Positions 1 to 9,696 of a DNA stretch of 64,000 bases are shown one piece after another. How positions within the stretch are numbered: the first letter of the stretch is position 1; each line of letters begins with the position of its first letter. The notes below the pieces were generated by a model. The model worked only from the letters and a program-made list of their open reading frames with translations. It was not told the origin of the DNA and ran no database searches. Source of the stretch: Ravibacter sp037191015. Its GTDB lineage: Bacteria > Bacteroidota > Bacteroidia > Cytophagales > Spirosomataceae. Location: assembly GCA_037191015.1 (NCBI GenBank), contig JBBCKD010000031.1, positions 248,001-312,000 on the forward strand, given 5' to 3'. The translations under genes were made by a program, and so were the position numbers.

Positions 1-854
1 TTGTCGAAATGCTCGTCCTTCCTGGAAAACACTACTTTCTGATTGGGCGCCAGTACAACAGCTGATCGCCTCACCCTGGTCTCCTTACCGGGATCCTGTC
101 TGAAAACAGAAACTTTGCCTGTCTTTACATTGACCTCCACTTCGTTGTCTTTTTCGAAGGCCCGGACGGAGAAGCTGGTCCCCAGTACCTCGGTGACGAT
201 CTCGCCGGAATACACTATGAAAGGCTTCAGGGAGTCTCTGGCTACATCAAAAAATGCCTCCCCGCTTAGAAAGACCTTCCTGCCCGACATGCCAAAAGGT
301 TTGCTGAAGGACAATCTGCTGTCTTTCTGAAGCACCACGGTACTGCCGTCGTCCAGCGACACGGTCAAAGGAATGATCTCCCTGTTCACCACTTCCGACA
401 GGACTTCCGGTCCGGAGATCTCATGCATGGAGACGGTTTCCCGGACTTCACGCCTGCTCTCGAGGGTGGTTACAGCCGCCCAGCCTATTGTAAGCACCAG
501 CAGGACACCGGCCGCCCAGCCGACCGCGGCCCGGCGGAATGCCGCCCAGCGGAATGCCGCCCGGTTTCCCCGCAAAAGATTCCGGGAAAATACAGACCGT
601 TGCGGTAAGGGATTCGCCCTTATTCCTTCGGTAATGCGGCGCCATACTTCTCCCTGGCTGGAGGCCAGCTCATCTCCTTTTTCTGCTTCCTGTACTGTTA
701 AAATGAGCTTTTTCGCTCTATCCATAAGTCCCGGATAGGCCGGATCAGACGTCATGAACCGCTGCCAGTAGGTATCATTTTCATTAAACAACACCCACCT
801 GACGAACGAATCGTCGTGAAGAAAATCGTTTATATCTGAATAGTTATATTTCAT
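1..854 (-). CDS. FecR-family anti-sigma factor (3' end outside window)
   Basis: Reading leftwards from the ATG at 854-852 the frame stays open to the window edge, so the C-terminus is missing. The N-terminal part is cytoplasmic and short. One membrane segment lies around residues 100-120. After it comes a FecR domain with the usual run of a charged sensor region, the stretch around LSGEAFFDVARD and EVLGTSFSVRA. FecR proteins hold an ECF sigma factor inactive until a SusC-type receptor signals across the periplasm. The partner is the sigma gene at 1070-1672, just upstream in transcription. A SusC gene should follow beyond the window. A 15-bp tandem duplication (535-564) lies just before the membrane segment and gives a short AAFR-type repeat. 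Confidence 0.9.
   Translation of the reverse strand, partial: MKYNYSDINDFLHDDSFVRWVLFNENDTYWQRFMTSDPAYPGLMDRAKKLILTVQEAEKGDELASSQGEVWRRITEGIRANPLPQRSVFSRNLLRGNRAAFRWAAFRRAAVGWAAGVLLVLTIGWAAVTTLESRREVRETVSMHEISGPEVLSEVVNREIIPLTVSLDDGSTVVLQKDSRLSFSKPFGMSGRKVFLSGEAFFDVARDSLKPFIVYSGEIVTEVLGTSFSVRAFEKDNEVEVNVKTGKVSVFRQDPGKETRVRRSAVVLAPNQKVVFSRKDEHFD
535..564. repeat. 15-bp tandem duplication inside fecR
   Basis: Two adjacent near-identical copies, CGGAATGCCGCCCAG and CGGAATGCCGCCCGG, occur in frame just before the membrane segment of the FecR gene. They add five residues. This looks like a replication-slippage duplication that kept the frame. Confidence 0.6.
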
Positions 855-962
855 CTGCACCAAACACTATAATAAACCTCTAACTATAGAGGTACAGCTT
901 TTGGCAAAAACTAATCATTGGCTGAAATTATTTTTTCAGGTAACGATATAATATCGAACCGT

Positions 963-1010
963 CTGAGCTGATCCGTGGTCTGTGTCTTCACAGACCACGG
1001 ATCAGCTCAG
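963..1010. repeat. Perfect 22-bp inverted repeat with 4-nt loop between sigma and fecR
   Basis: The arms at 963-984 and 989-1010 are exact reverse complements separated by TCTT. The hairpin lies downstream of the sigma gene (stop at 1070) and upstream of the fecR start (854). Neither side has a clear T-run, so it is not a textbook intrinsic terminator. It could attenuate transcription between the two genes, stabilise the sigma mRNA, or be a dispersed palindromic element. Confidence 0.75.
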
Positions 1011-1069
1011 GAAACCTGCCGGAAAAAACAGGATCGGACGCGGAAAATTCAAGCCGGGGGCCGGTGCAT

Positions 1070-1672
1070 TTATTGCAAAAAACAGGAAACAATAATAATG
1101 GCATAGGGTTCGATCAGCATCCGAAGCACCGTGTAAGACCGGTAGAACAGGTTGCTGACAGCCTGTTTCGAAAGCTTCATCAGCGAAGAGGTTTCTTCAA
1201 GGCTGAAACCATGATAAAAGCGTAGCATAATGGCTTCCCGCTGTCTCGGGCTTAGCCGGGCAATGGCATCTTTTATTTTACCTGCCTTTTCGGTCAGGGT
1301 TTCTTTTTCGATCGTCTGCTGTTCGACCGAGAGCGTCCCGAGGTAGTCGAGAAAATCATCGATATCTTCCGACTCCTCAAAAATATCGTTCCTTGCATTT
1401 CTCAGCACCTGGTTTCTCAATGCCCGGAACAGGTAAAATTTGGGTTGGTGCACTTCCGACAAATATTCCCTTCGCCTCCACAGATCGATAAAAACATCCT
1501 GGATGGCATCTTCAACCAATTGCCGGTCTTTCAACAGCTTCATCCCATAGTGCGCCATATACTTGAAATAGCGCTGGTAAAGCTGCTCAAACGCCTTCTG
1601 GTCTCCGCGAAGAAAGCTATCCCATAAGTCGAAATCCTGCTTTTTTTCGGACAACCGGCTGATTGAGACCAT
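1070..1672 (-). CDS. ECF RNA polymerase sigma factor, locus 0
   Basis: This 200-residue protein has a sigma-70 region 2 around residues 25-95 (QKAFEQLYQRYF, then the DAIQDVFIDLWRRRE stretch). Region 4 lies around 135-190, with a helix-turn-helix that includes LSPRQREAIMLRFYHGFSLEET. It belongs to the Bacteroidota-type ECF sigma factors that partner FecR anti-sigma factors. The fecR gene follows 215 bp downstream across a long hairpin. The C-terminus is hydrophobic (YAIIIVSCFLQ), a tail also seen in the sigma factors at 29214 and 42117. It should switch on an adjacent SusC/SusD locus that lies outside the window. Confidence 0.93.
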   Translation of the reverse strand: MVSISRLSEKKQDFDLWDSFLRGDQKAFEQLYQRYFKYMAHYGMKLLKDRQLVEDAIQDVFIDLWRRREYLSEVHQPKFYLFRALRNQVLRNARNDIFEESEDIDDFLDYLGTLSVEQQTIEKETLTEKAGKIKDAIARLSPRQREAIMLRFYHGFSLEETSSLMKLSKQAVSNLFYRSYTVLRMLIEPYAIIIVSCFLQ

Positions 1673-1947
1673 ACTGGGATCTGTTAGTGTCTTCCTGAGA
1701 AGGCCGGAGAAAAGTGTATCGGCCTGTTGGGTACAGGCGTAAAGTAAAGAGATGGAGGAATAAATTACAAATTTTTGACCCTGGGACCGGTACCGGCGAA
1801 TTATTTCTCCGGCACCAGTGGGTAGGTTTTATTCTCGAACAGAGGATTGGTTTTTTGCCGTTCGCCGGCCTGAGCCGTGCTCCAACTGCTTTGTTAAGAA
1901 CAGCATTTTTATTGTATACTCCGAATGCACAACAGGTATTGATAGTC

Positions 1948-3495
1948 TTAGAAGTACAATCCCATCATTTCAGGTTTTTCCCCCGTGTCCAACCAAAGCA
2001 GGCTAAGTGAGAGTATCCCGATACCATCAACGGCATCATACCGGTCTTCACCCGGGTGGCTTCGAAACATATCCCCAGCCCATAGCACATCAACAGATTC
2101 TTTTGCCACCGCTTTTGCCAGATCCTGATACCGCTTATCTCCCAGTTGCTCATAACAATTGAGTAAAAAGTAAATGACCCGGCCATAATGTTCTGCATAA
2201 GCGCCTTTTCCGTTTCTTGCCGGGAGCTCATCCCGTATGATTTGAGTCCAGCGGTCAATGGCTTGCCTGTACTGATCTTTGTTTGTCTGCCTGAAAAGCA
2301 TGAGACAGCTTTCGGCAAAAGAAATCGGGTAGTTATGCGTTGGAAAAAGCGGCTCCCAAATGTCAGAATAGTTCTGCGGTTTATACGGATAATTATCATT
2401 TCTCCATATAGGTTTGCCATCTTCAAGATTTAACATCCCGTAGAAACGCTTCTTTTTTTCGTCATAGCCATATTTCAGCCAGGCGCTGAGGGATTCATCC
2501 GCCATGGCTGTCCATTTACCGGCATAGGTTTTATCCGCGAACTGCGCCGCTTTCAGCAGGCAGGAAGCCCACAAGCCTACTTCAGAGGTAGAGACGTACT
2601 TGTCCCAACGGTCAATAATAGGGCTATTGGCTATCAGACCGGTAGACCTATTTCTATGGTTAAAGCTAAAACCTGCAATTTTATCCGCAAGCTTGAGGAG
2701 GGTTGCGTCTTTTGTTTTGTCATAAAGCCAGGCCAGTTGATATACCAATATTCCTCCTGCCTCTGTGAATGCATATTCACTTTTTTTATTGGCATGACGA
2801 TTGAACTCCCCCGTGTCATGATCTACGATATGCGCTTCCGTGCTGACAAGAAGTTCTTTTTTTGTTATTTCCGGATCGATTTCCCAAAAAACATCCCAGG
2901 CCGGTATAAGAGGTCGGGCTTCATGTAAATCACCCTCTTCAATGCTGAAATCAACAGGATACGGTAGCTTTGTAAACTTCATTACCTTATCCTCGAAAGC
3001 GTCATAGAAATAATGATTTCCCCAAAGAAAAATTCCATTGTGAGCCACGCAATGCTTCAGAAAGTCATTTATATACGCAAATGCGGCCTTTTGATAAAAT
3101 TCGTCGCCGGTTAACCGGGAAAGGTTCACTGCTGCTACTATGGAAGGCATGTCCCAATAGAGTGTCGCCCCTTTAGGAGCATCGACAGAGCGGTCGAGAT
3201 AGGCGCGCTGCGGGATATGATCCGGTCTTGCCGGATCGTTCGGATACCGGCCGGTCGATGTATTCAGGCTAGCCATCCAGAAAGCAGTTTTTTGTGGGCC
3301 ATATACATCCAGGCCGTTAGTAAGCTGCTTTTTGTAGTGAGCTATTACTTTATCAATATTGGGCCCGTTGCTCAAAGAATTGCTACGTTTTTCTTTTGAG
3401 CTTTCCTGGGCAGAAAGAATGTTGACGTGCAATGCCAGCACTGCTAACAGGACATAGACTCTTCTATGAAGCGGGTAAATTATGATTGGAGACAT
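1948..3495 (-). CDS. Secreted (alpha/alpha)6-barrel carbohydrate-active protein
   Basis: This 515-residue protein has an N-terminal signal peptide ending near residue 30 (LSAQ). The rest is mostly helical, with repeated aromatic-rich hairpins such as LYWDMPSIVAAVNLSRLTGD, the WGNHYFYDAF stretch, FTEAGGILVYQLAWLYDKT and ISFAESCLMLFRQT. That pattern fits the six-hairpin fold used by many glycoside hydrolases and polysaccharide lyases. I cannot assign a CAZy family, and the catalytic residues are not obvious. It is the last gene of locus 1, 64 bp after the SusD gene, so it probably cuts or binds the glycan that this SusC/SusD pair imports. It is the only enzyme-like gene in that locus. Confidence 0.6.
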   Translation of the reverse strand: MSPIIIYPLHRRVYVLLAVLALHVNILSAQESSKEKRSNSLSNGPNIDKVIAHYKKQLTNGLDVYGPQKTAFWMASLNTSTGRYPNDPARPDHIPQRAYLDRSVDAPKGATLYWDMPSIVAAVNLSRLTGDEFYQKAAFAYINDFLKHCVAHNGIFLWGNHYFYDAFEDKVMKFTKLPYPVDFSIEEGDLHEARPLIPAWDVFWEIDPEITKKELLVSTEAHIVDHDTGEFNRHANKKSEYAFTEAGGILVYQLAWLYDKTKDATLLKLADKIAGFSFNHRNRSTGLIANSPIIDRWDKYVSTSEVGLWASCLLKAAQFADKTYAGKWTAMADESLSAWLKYGYDEKKKRFYGMLNLEDGKPIWRNDNYPYKPQNYSDIWEPLFPTHNYPISFAESCLMLFRQTNKDQYRQAIDRWTQIIRDELPARNGKGAYAEHYGRVIYFLLNCYEQLGDKRYQDLAKAVAKESVDVLWAGDMFRSHPGEDRYDAVDGIGILSLSLLWLDTGEKPEMMGLYF

Positions 3496-3559
3496 GAATA
3501 TAATTGTTTTGCGGTAAAAACAGATCAGCGTAACCTATAGGAAAGCTGTTATTGTATGC

Positions 3560-5059
3560 CTACTGCCAGTCAGGATTTTGTTCCAGTTTGGGATTAGCAT
3601 CCAGTTCATCCTGGGGAATCGGGAAATATTTGTGTTTAGCGAGTACGGGCCGCACAGGGTAGACGTCGTTTACAGCTTTTGACACTACCTCTACGAATTT
3701 CCCTGTACGTACTAAATCATACCACCGGTCACCCTCGCCAAAAAGCTCCCACGAACGTTCCTGCAGTACTGCTTCAAGAAATGTATTTTTATCTAATCCC
3801 TGCTCCAGATCGGCAAGGTTAGCCCTGTTTCGAACCGTATTGATATAAGCGTAAGCTTTAGAAGTCGCTCCGTTTAAATGAGCCTCCGCTTCTGCGGCGA
3901 CTAAGTAAATATCAGCTAACCGGAGGATCGGCACGTTTGACCGGTTGGCTTCACCTATCGATTTAGGATCCCGGAATTTTCTGATCAGAACACCGTGCGG
4001 GGTTATCGGAGTTATATTTCTCTGGGGGACTATCACACCGGCGCGATTCAGATAGGTGGTGTCCAGCAACTGACGGCGTGCATCGGCCGGTGAAAAGGAA
4101 TTAAAGAAATCCTGATAGGCAAACATCGCTCCTGTTGAAGTATTTCCGTATTCCACGCCACTGCCGTTAGGGGGGCCGGTCTTGCTCATCATAAAACTCC
4201 AGCGACCGGGATTTGTACTTTCGCCTTCAAATGCCCAAATGTTTTCCACCCGGGCATCATCTTCCTTTTCTACATCATAGACATCCAAAACATTTGGCAA
4301 CAATGACAAGCCGCCTGAATTAATTACCTCCTCAGCTTTCTGCAATGATTCCGCCCATTTTTCCTGGTACAATGCCGCCTTGGCATAAAGCGCCTGAGCC
4401 GCCTCTTTGCATGGGCTTCCCTTTCGCAGGCCTGCCGAATAAACCGGAAGCATCCCGATCGCTTTATCTAAATCCTCAAAAATCTGATTGTATACTTCAG
4501 CCTGATGACTCTTGCCTACGATAGCGTCCGATTCGGAAGCGCTCGGTTTCGTCTTGATGATCACATCTCCAAAATTCTTTGTGACCAACCAGTGATAATA
4601 AGCACGTAAGAAATAAGCTTCTCCTAATATTACGTTCTTCCGCTGATCGTCCATAACTATGGCCGGCACGCGATCAATGACCCAATTGGCTGTTTCAATC
4701 CCCTTGTAAGAGGCTTGCCACAATCCATAGGGGCCCTCGTGGACACGATTAAAGCTTTTCTGCGTAGCATAAGTAGGCTCGTATGAAAACAGCGTCAATG
4801 TATTTCGGCCGACCACGCTGCGGGGATAAATCTGATCAGCGCACCAGTCGGATAATGTCGTGGCAACCGGTCCGTTGAAAAGTTCACTCAGCGAACCATA
4901 AGAGGAGTATAGGGCGGCTTCTGCGTCCAGGGAAGTCTGATAAAAATTATCTGTAAAAATAGACGAATATACCTCTTCTTCTAAAGAGCTGCACCCCGAC
5001 AGGCCGATATAAGCTATCAGACACGGGACAGCCAGGTATCTTAAGGAAATGGATCTCAT
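3560..5059 (-). CDS. SusD/RagB-family glycan-binding lipoprotein, locus 1
   Basis: This 499-residue protein starts with a lipoprotein signal ending in LSGC, with the lipid-bearing cysteine at residue 23. The N-terminal half has the SusD-like pattern (ILGEAYFLRAYYHWLVTKNFGDV) and the C-terminal half has the RagB/SusD domain (RLADIYLVAAEAEAHL, then QERSWELFGEGDRWYDLVRTG). It ends with PIPQDELDANPKLEQNPDWQ, the usual SusD tail. SusD proteins sit on the cell surface as a lid over the SusC barrel and bind the oligosaccharide. It lies 18 bp downstream of its SusC gene, in one transcription unit. Confidence 0.95.
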   Translation of the reverse strand: MRSISLRYLAVPCLIAYIGLSGCSSLEEEVYSSIFTDNFYQTSLDAEAALYSSYGSLSELFNGPVATTLSDWCADQIYPRSVVGRNTLTLFSYEPTYATQKSFNRVHEGPYGLWQASYKGIETANWVIDRVPAIVMDDQRKNVILGEAYFLRAYYHWLVTKNFGDVIIKTKPSASESDAIVGKSHQAEVYNQIFEDLDKAIGMLPVYSAGLRKGSPCKEAAQALYAKAALYQEKWAESLQKAEEVINSGGLSLLPNVLDVYDVEKEDDARVENIWAFEGESTNPGRWSFMMSKTGPPNGSGVEYGNTSTGAMFAYQDFFNSFSPADARRQLLDTTYLNRAGVIVPQRNITPITPHGVLIRKFRDPKSIGEANRSNVPILRLADIYLVAAEAEAHLNGATSKAYAYINTVRNRANLADLEQGLDKNTFLEAVLQERSWELFGEGDRWYDLVRTGKFVEVVSKAVNDVYPVRPVLAKHKYFPIPQDELDANPKLEQNPDWQ

Positions 5060-5077
5060 AAAACAGATATTTGATAA

Positions 5078-8000
5078 TTATAAAGATATTTGTAAACCCG
5101 CCAAATAGGATTTGGCAATCGGGAAGACACCATTATCAATTCCCAGCAGAGTAGTCGAGTTCGGAAACACATTTACTTCAGGGTCATACCCGGAATATCT
5201 GGTAAATGTAAACGGGTTATTGGCGCTTATGTAAATACGTGCCGAATTCAATCCTTTGATTTTGGGCAGGGTATAACCTAAGGAAATATTCTTTATCCGC
5301 ATAAACGACGCTTCTTCAATAAACCGGTTGCTATAAGGATGGCGTCCGCCCTGAAAACCACTTGCATATTCATTGCTTGGGTTGGTCGGCGACCACCGGT
5401 TGACCATGTGTTCAAAAAGATTCCGCTGCCCCAGCGGATTTTCCAGATTCAGACGTAAAAGGCTGAATAACTGGCCTCCTTGAACACCCTGAATAAAAGC
5501 TCCAAGATCAAACCGCTTATATTTCCAGTTGGAGGTAAATCCATAAATGAAATCAGGATTAGCATTACCCGTAATGGTCTGGTCTGCCGCACTGATGGTC
5601 CCATCATTGTTGAGGTCCTTTATTTTATGTCCTCCCAGGCGGCCATCACTACCCGGAAGAATGGCCTCGCCGGTTTGATAAATACCATCATACACGTAGG
5701 TTTTAAAGAGGCCCAATGGTTCGCCCACCCGGATAACGGAATAGTTGCTACGGGCTACCTCCCGGGTAATTCCATCCAGTTCCAGTAATTTATTGCGATT
5801 GATACTGATATTGCCTGAGGCATCCCACAGGAAAGAACCATCCAGAATTCTACCGTTAACAGCGAGCTCGAACCCTTTGTTTTCTATTTTGGCATAATTA
5901 CCGGTAATGCTGGCATATCCCGAAGACATAGGGATCTGTTTTACAAAGAGGAGGTCGCTTGTTTTTTTATGGTAGTAATCGGTTACAATATTGATCCTGT
6001 TTTTGAACAGGCTTATATCAGCGCCGATATTGATCTGAATAGATTTTTCCCAGCGTAAATCCGGATTAGGAATACCTTCAGGCTGTATACCAACGACAAA
6101 ATTATGGTCAAGGTTGTAGGTTTCTCCGGTTCCGACGGTCGCTAAAGATTCATATGGCCCGATAGCGCCCGCGTTTCCGGTAACACCCCAGCTCGTCCGA
6201 AGCTTCAAATCGCTTATTAAGCTCTGCGATTTCATAAACCTCTCTTCTATAAGACGCCAGGCCATTGAAACAGCAGGAAAAAAACCCCATTTATTGTTCT
6301 TACCAAACTTGCTCGAACCGTCCATACGGGCGGTAACATCGATAAAAAATTTGTCAGCATAGCCATAATTAACGCGGCCCATATAGGAATCCAGGCGCTC
6401 CTTTGATTTGTAGCTCGAAATGGTCCGGTCATTGCCCAACTGGATGGCGTTATTTATGGTATTGTCATTGGGAAAATTCCTGGCAATGATCCGGTTCGAC
6501 TCATTCACTATTGTTTGTGTAGCAAATACGCCCGTGAAACCAAGGGTATGTTTCTGGGTAATGGCTTTCCGGTATGTCAGGATGCTTTCGTGAAGTAAAG
6601 TCTGTGCATAGGTATTCCCTTTTTCTGCCTGCCCACCCCCGGAGGCCAGTTCACTTTGACTCAGGATACTACGAGGTGAGTAATAATCTCTCAGGCCGTT
6701 TCCGAGATCACCGGTAAACGAGGCGCGATAGGTCAGATCAGGAGTTAGCAGCGCCTCGCCAAATAAATTGATCAGGGAACGTCGAACAGTCTGACGATCC
6801 AGCCTTGCTGTAAACCCAAGCGGATTAGTCACCTCCCGGTATGTGCCGTTAAACTGATCCTGAAACGGAAAAATGCTGCCGTCTTCCCGGTAAGGCAACA
6901 AAATCGGCGGAGCCGTCAGCGCGGCATTCAATATGCCTCCCATTACCGTTTCATTTGCTTGAGGGGCATTAAGGACATTATCGTTAACAGATACCGAATA
7001 AAGAAGGCTGGTACCGAGCTTAAAGTGCTTCCCGACCTGATGATCAAGGTTTAAGCGAAGCGAATAACGTGTAAAACCAGAACTCACAATAATACCCTGC
7101 TGATTAAAGTAGTTTCCTGAAAGAAGCAACTGAGTTTTAGCATTCCCTCCCGAAAGCGTCAGCTGATGACTTTGAATAGGCGCTTCCTGAAATATTAGTT
7201 TTTGCCAATCCGTACCCTCTCCAAATGCCTCCGGTTCCGGATAAAGTGTCCGGTTGTACACTTCATTTTCCAGCTTTGCAAATTCCGTCGCGTTCAGCAC
7301 GGGTAGAAACTTGTTGATTTGCTGGATACCATAATATCCGTCGTATGCGACACGCGTGACGCCGTCCTGCCCCCTTTTTGTGGTAATCATCACTACTCCG
7401 TTCGCCGCTCTGGCTCCATAGATCGCCGTAGCAGCAGCATCTTTCAGTATCTCGATCGATTCTATATCATTTGGGTTGATCTGGGAAAGTGGGCTCATGT
7501 TATTCATGTCTCCTCCATTACTAATCTGGACACCATCGATAACAAATAAAGGTTCAGTGGTGCCATTGATAGAATTAGTACCACGGATTCTGACGCTTAT
7601 ATTCCCTCCGGGAGCACCTGAGTTCTGGGACACCTGAACACCGGCTACCCGCGCCTGCAGACCTTGTGCTACATTTGCAATCGGGGTTTGGGTGAGCTCC
7701 TCTGCTTTTACAGAAGCTATGGAACCGGTAGTTTCCAATTTACGTCTTGTCCCATACCCTACCACTACTACTTCTTCCAGGGCCTTTTCATCCACATTCA
7801 GTACCACATCTACCGAAGTCCTGTTCCCTACTACTATCTCCCGGCTCATATATCCCACGAAACTAAATACCAGTACGGCCTGTTCATCCGGCAGGTCGAT
7901 ACTGAAACGGCCCTCTGCGTTTGCCGTCGTACCTAGTTGTGTACCTTTAAGCAGGATGCTTACCCCCGGCAATCCTTCTCCTTTCTCATCAGTTACTTTT

Positions 8001-8446
8001 CCTTTCACAGTACGTTCGATGATAACCTCCGTCAGGTCATCGATCGGGGCCATCATTAAATGCGTTTCGTCTTTCTGATCCGCCGGGAATCTCCTCAGCA
8101 AGATCCTGTTGCCCGATACCGAATACTCGATCGAAAGCGGCCGCAGCAGCTCTTCCAATACCAGGTCGAGCTTTTTATTATAAGCCTGCAGGCTCACTTT
8201 CTGCCGTACATCGATCGCGCTGGAACTGTAGATAAAACGAACATGGGCCTGCTCTTCAATCTGTGATAACACTCCCTTAAACCGGGTATTTTCCGCCTGC
8301 AGCGAAACATTCTTATCCAGAATATTCTGTCCCTTGCCGGTATACGCATACGCGATCCCGCAACAAACAACAAGCAGGAAAAGCTGATGGACGGTTACTT
8401 TCATGATTTTCCAAATCCGGGATGGGATTCGTAATTTTTTGTTCAT
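5078..8446 (-). CDS. SusC/RagA-family TonB-dependent receptor with STN domain, locus 1
   Basis: This 1122-residue outer-membrane receptor has a signal segment at about residues 15-36. An STN (secretin/TonB short N-terminal) domain follows at about 48-118. A carboxypeptidase-regulatory-like domain at about 147-225 includes the GKVTDEKGEGLPGVSILLKG motif. The TonB-box region is EEVVVVGYG, followed by a plug domain and a 22-strand barrel ending in a short aromatic-type C-terminus. The STN domain is the part that contacts FecR, so this receptor is a transducer as well as an importer. It sits between fecR (8666) and susD (3560), the standard order of sigma-FecR-SusC-SusD. Confidence 0.96.
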   Translation of the reverse strand: MNKKLRIPSRIWKIMKVTVHQLFLLVVCCGIAYAYTGKGQNILDKNVSLQAENTRFKGVLSQIEEQAHVRFIYSSSAIDVRQKVSLQAYNKKLDLVLEELLRPLSIEYSVSGNRILLRRFPADQKDETHLMMAPIDDLTEVIIERTVKGKVTDEKGEGLPGVSILLKGTQLGTTANAEGRFSIDLPDEQAVLVFSFVGYMSREIVVGNRTSVDVVLNVDEKALEEVVVVGYGTRRKLETTGSIASVKAEELTQTPIANVAQGLQARVAGVQVSQNSGAPGGNISVRIRGTNSINGTTEPLFVIDGVQISNGGDMNNMSPLSQINPNDIESIEILKDAAATAIYGARAANGVVMITTKRGQDGVTRVAYDGYYGIQQINKFLPVLNATEFAKLENEVYNRTLYPEPEAFGEGTDWQKLIFQEAPIQSHQLTLSGGNAKTQLLLSGNYFNQQGIIVSSGFTRYSLRLNLDHQVGKHFKLGTSLLYSVSVNDNVLNAPQANETVMGGILNAALTAPPILLPYREDGSIFPFQDQFNGTYREVTNPLGFTARLDRQTVRRSLINLFGEALLTPDLTYRASFTGDLGNGLRDYYSPRSILSQSELASGGGQAEKGNTYAQTLLHESILTYRKAITQKHTLGFTGVFATQTIVNESNRIIARNFPNDNTINNAIQLGNDRTISSYKSKERLDSYMGRVNYGYADKFFIDVTARMDGSSKFGKNNKWGFFPAVSMAWRLIEERFMKSQSLISDLKLRTSWGVTGNAGAIGPYESLATVGTGETYNLDHNFVVGIQPEGIPNPDLRWEKSIQINIGADISLFKNRINIVTDYYHKKTSDLLFVKQIPMSSGYASITGNYAKIENKGFELAVNGRILDGSFLWDASGNISINRNKLLELDGITREVARSNYSVIRVGEPLGLFKTYVYDGIYQTGEAILPGSDGRLGGHKIKDLNNDGTISAADQTITGNANPDFIYGFTSNWKYKRFDLGAFIQGVQGGQLFSLLRLNLENPLGQRNLFEHMVNRWSPTNPSNEYASGFQGGRHPYSNRFIEEASFMRIKNISLGYTLPKIKGLNSARIYISANNPFTFTRYSGYDPEVNVFPNSTTLLGIDNGVFPIAKSYLAGLQISL

Positions 8447-8548
8447 AATTTAGCATTGTTTTAAGGGTTAAACGGCTCTGAAAACAGGTGTATTCATCCC
8501 GGGAACTATCCGGGAAAGCTTCAAATGGACGTTTGAGCTTTACACAGC

Positions 8549-8578
8549 AAGCCGGTGATGTGGACGCATTGCCGGCTT
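8549..8578. repeat. Short inverted repeat between fecR and susC, locus 1
   Basis: Arms AAGCCGG (8549-8555) and CCGGCTT (8572-8578) flank a 16-nt loop, and on the plus strand the hairpin runs into a T-run. It lies in the 219-bp gap between the fecR stop and the susC start. As a terminator it would act rightwards, against the direction of these genes, so its role is unclear. Confidence 0.35.
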
Positions 8579-8665
8579 TTTACAAGAAAAAAAGGATCAG
8601 TAAAATCAGCTCATCTTCAAAGGTTTTAGATTTACGAAAAAAGACCAGAACACTATCAAAACAAG

Positions 8666-9673
8666 TCACCCGCAGCCGGTACCGGAAATAAAAATACCGG
8701 AGCCGCGGATCTCGTAGCTTACCCGCAGCGCATCACATATATAATCGAGCTGCTCATACAACCCCAATTCATTGAGATCGCCGGTAAAAACGCATCGTTT
8801 AAGCGCTGCATTGCCTATCACGATCTCTATCCCGTAAACCTTCTGCAGGAGCGCCAGCACTTCTTCCACCGGCGTATCGTCAAATTGGAAAGACGTTTCC
8901 ACGGGACGGGGCACGATCATTTCAGGGATATCCACCAGGTCCTGGCGGATGGTTTTGGATTCGGTATCAAATACTACTTTCTGGTTTGACGTAGCGATTA
9001 CGCCGTTGCGTTTTTTCTCGTGCCCGCCATTCCCGGTATAGATCGAGACCTTCCCGGTCATCACCGATACTTCAATGGTTCCTTTCCTCTCTTCCGGCCT
9101 GATACGAAAGCTCGTACCCAGTACCTCCGTCACTAACTCTCCTGCATATACGAAAAACGGCAGCTGCGGATTGCGCCGCACCTCAAAAAATGCCTCCCCC
9201 GTCAGGTAAACCGTTCTCGCTCCTTCTCCATAGTTTTCACCGGCAACGATAGACGCCCCCGGCTCCAGAATGACCATGCTGCTATCGGGCAGCGCTATTC
9301 TCTGGCGTGAAACAGTCGTATTCCTGCTTTCGATACCGGGGGGAAAAGATGCGTGCAGTTCTCCCTGAAAACGGTTGTAAACAAAATACCACCCCGCCAG
9401 CATAGCCGTTACGAGAGAAGCGGCGATCACGGGCCATAGCTTCCGGGGAAAGCGGGATATTTTTGCTTCTTCACCAGCATCCGCTTTTTCCTTTATGCCG
9501 TTCCATATCCTGTTTTCATTCTCCAGACGCTCTTCCGCAATCTTAAAAAACGGATTTTCACTATGGTGCCGATAGTGCAGCGCAGCCCATCTTTCGACCA
9601 ATGCCGCTTCTTCCGCGGTACATTCCCCGGCGCTGTACTTCTCTGCAAGCATATCGAACTCCTTTCTGGTCAT
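8666..9673 (-). CDS. FecR-family anti-sigma factor, locus 1
   Basis: This 335-residue protein has an N-terminal cytoplasmic domain (residues 1-80), one membrane segment near 83-100 (WPVIAASLVTAMLAGWYFVY) and a periplasmic FecR domain around 120-240 (YLTGEAFFEVRRNPQLPFFVYAGELV is split here into its two conserved parts, TGEAFFEVRRN and TEVLGTSFRI). A C-terminal STN-like DUF4974 domain covers about 265-330 (FDDTPVEEVLALLQKVYGI). It binds the sigma factor encoded 23 bp upstream and is released by SusC signalling. It is shorter than the FecR at 27815. Confidence 0.93.
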   Translation of the reverse strand: MTRKEFDMLAEKYSAGECTAEEAALVERWAALHYRHHSENPFFKIAEERLENENRIWNGIKEKADAGEEAKISRFPRKLWPVIAASLVTAMLAGWYFVYNRFQGELHASFPPGIESRNTTVSRQRIALPDSSMVILEPGASIVAGENYGEGARTVYLTGEAFFEVRRNPQLPFFVYAGELVTEVLGTSFRIRPEERKGTIEVSVMTGKVSIYTGNGGHEKKRNGVIATSNQKVVFDTESKTIRQDLVDIPEMIVPRPVETSFQFDDTPVEEVLALLQKVYGIEIVIGNAALKRCVFTGDLNELGLYEQLDYICDALRVSYEIRGSGIFISGTGCG

Positions 9674-9696
9674 CTGTCCAATTATTTAAAAATATC

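Noticed and set aside
8488..8691. A 67-codon plus-strand frame in the gap before fecR of locus 1
   Set aside because: It runs into the fecR gene on the other strand, has no recognisable start signal and reads as low-complexity basic sequence.
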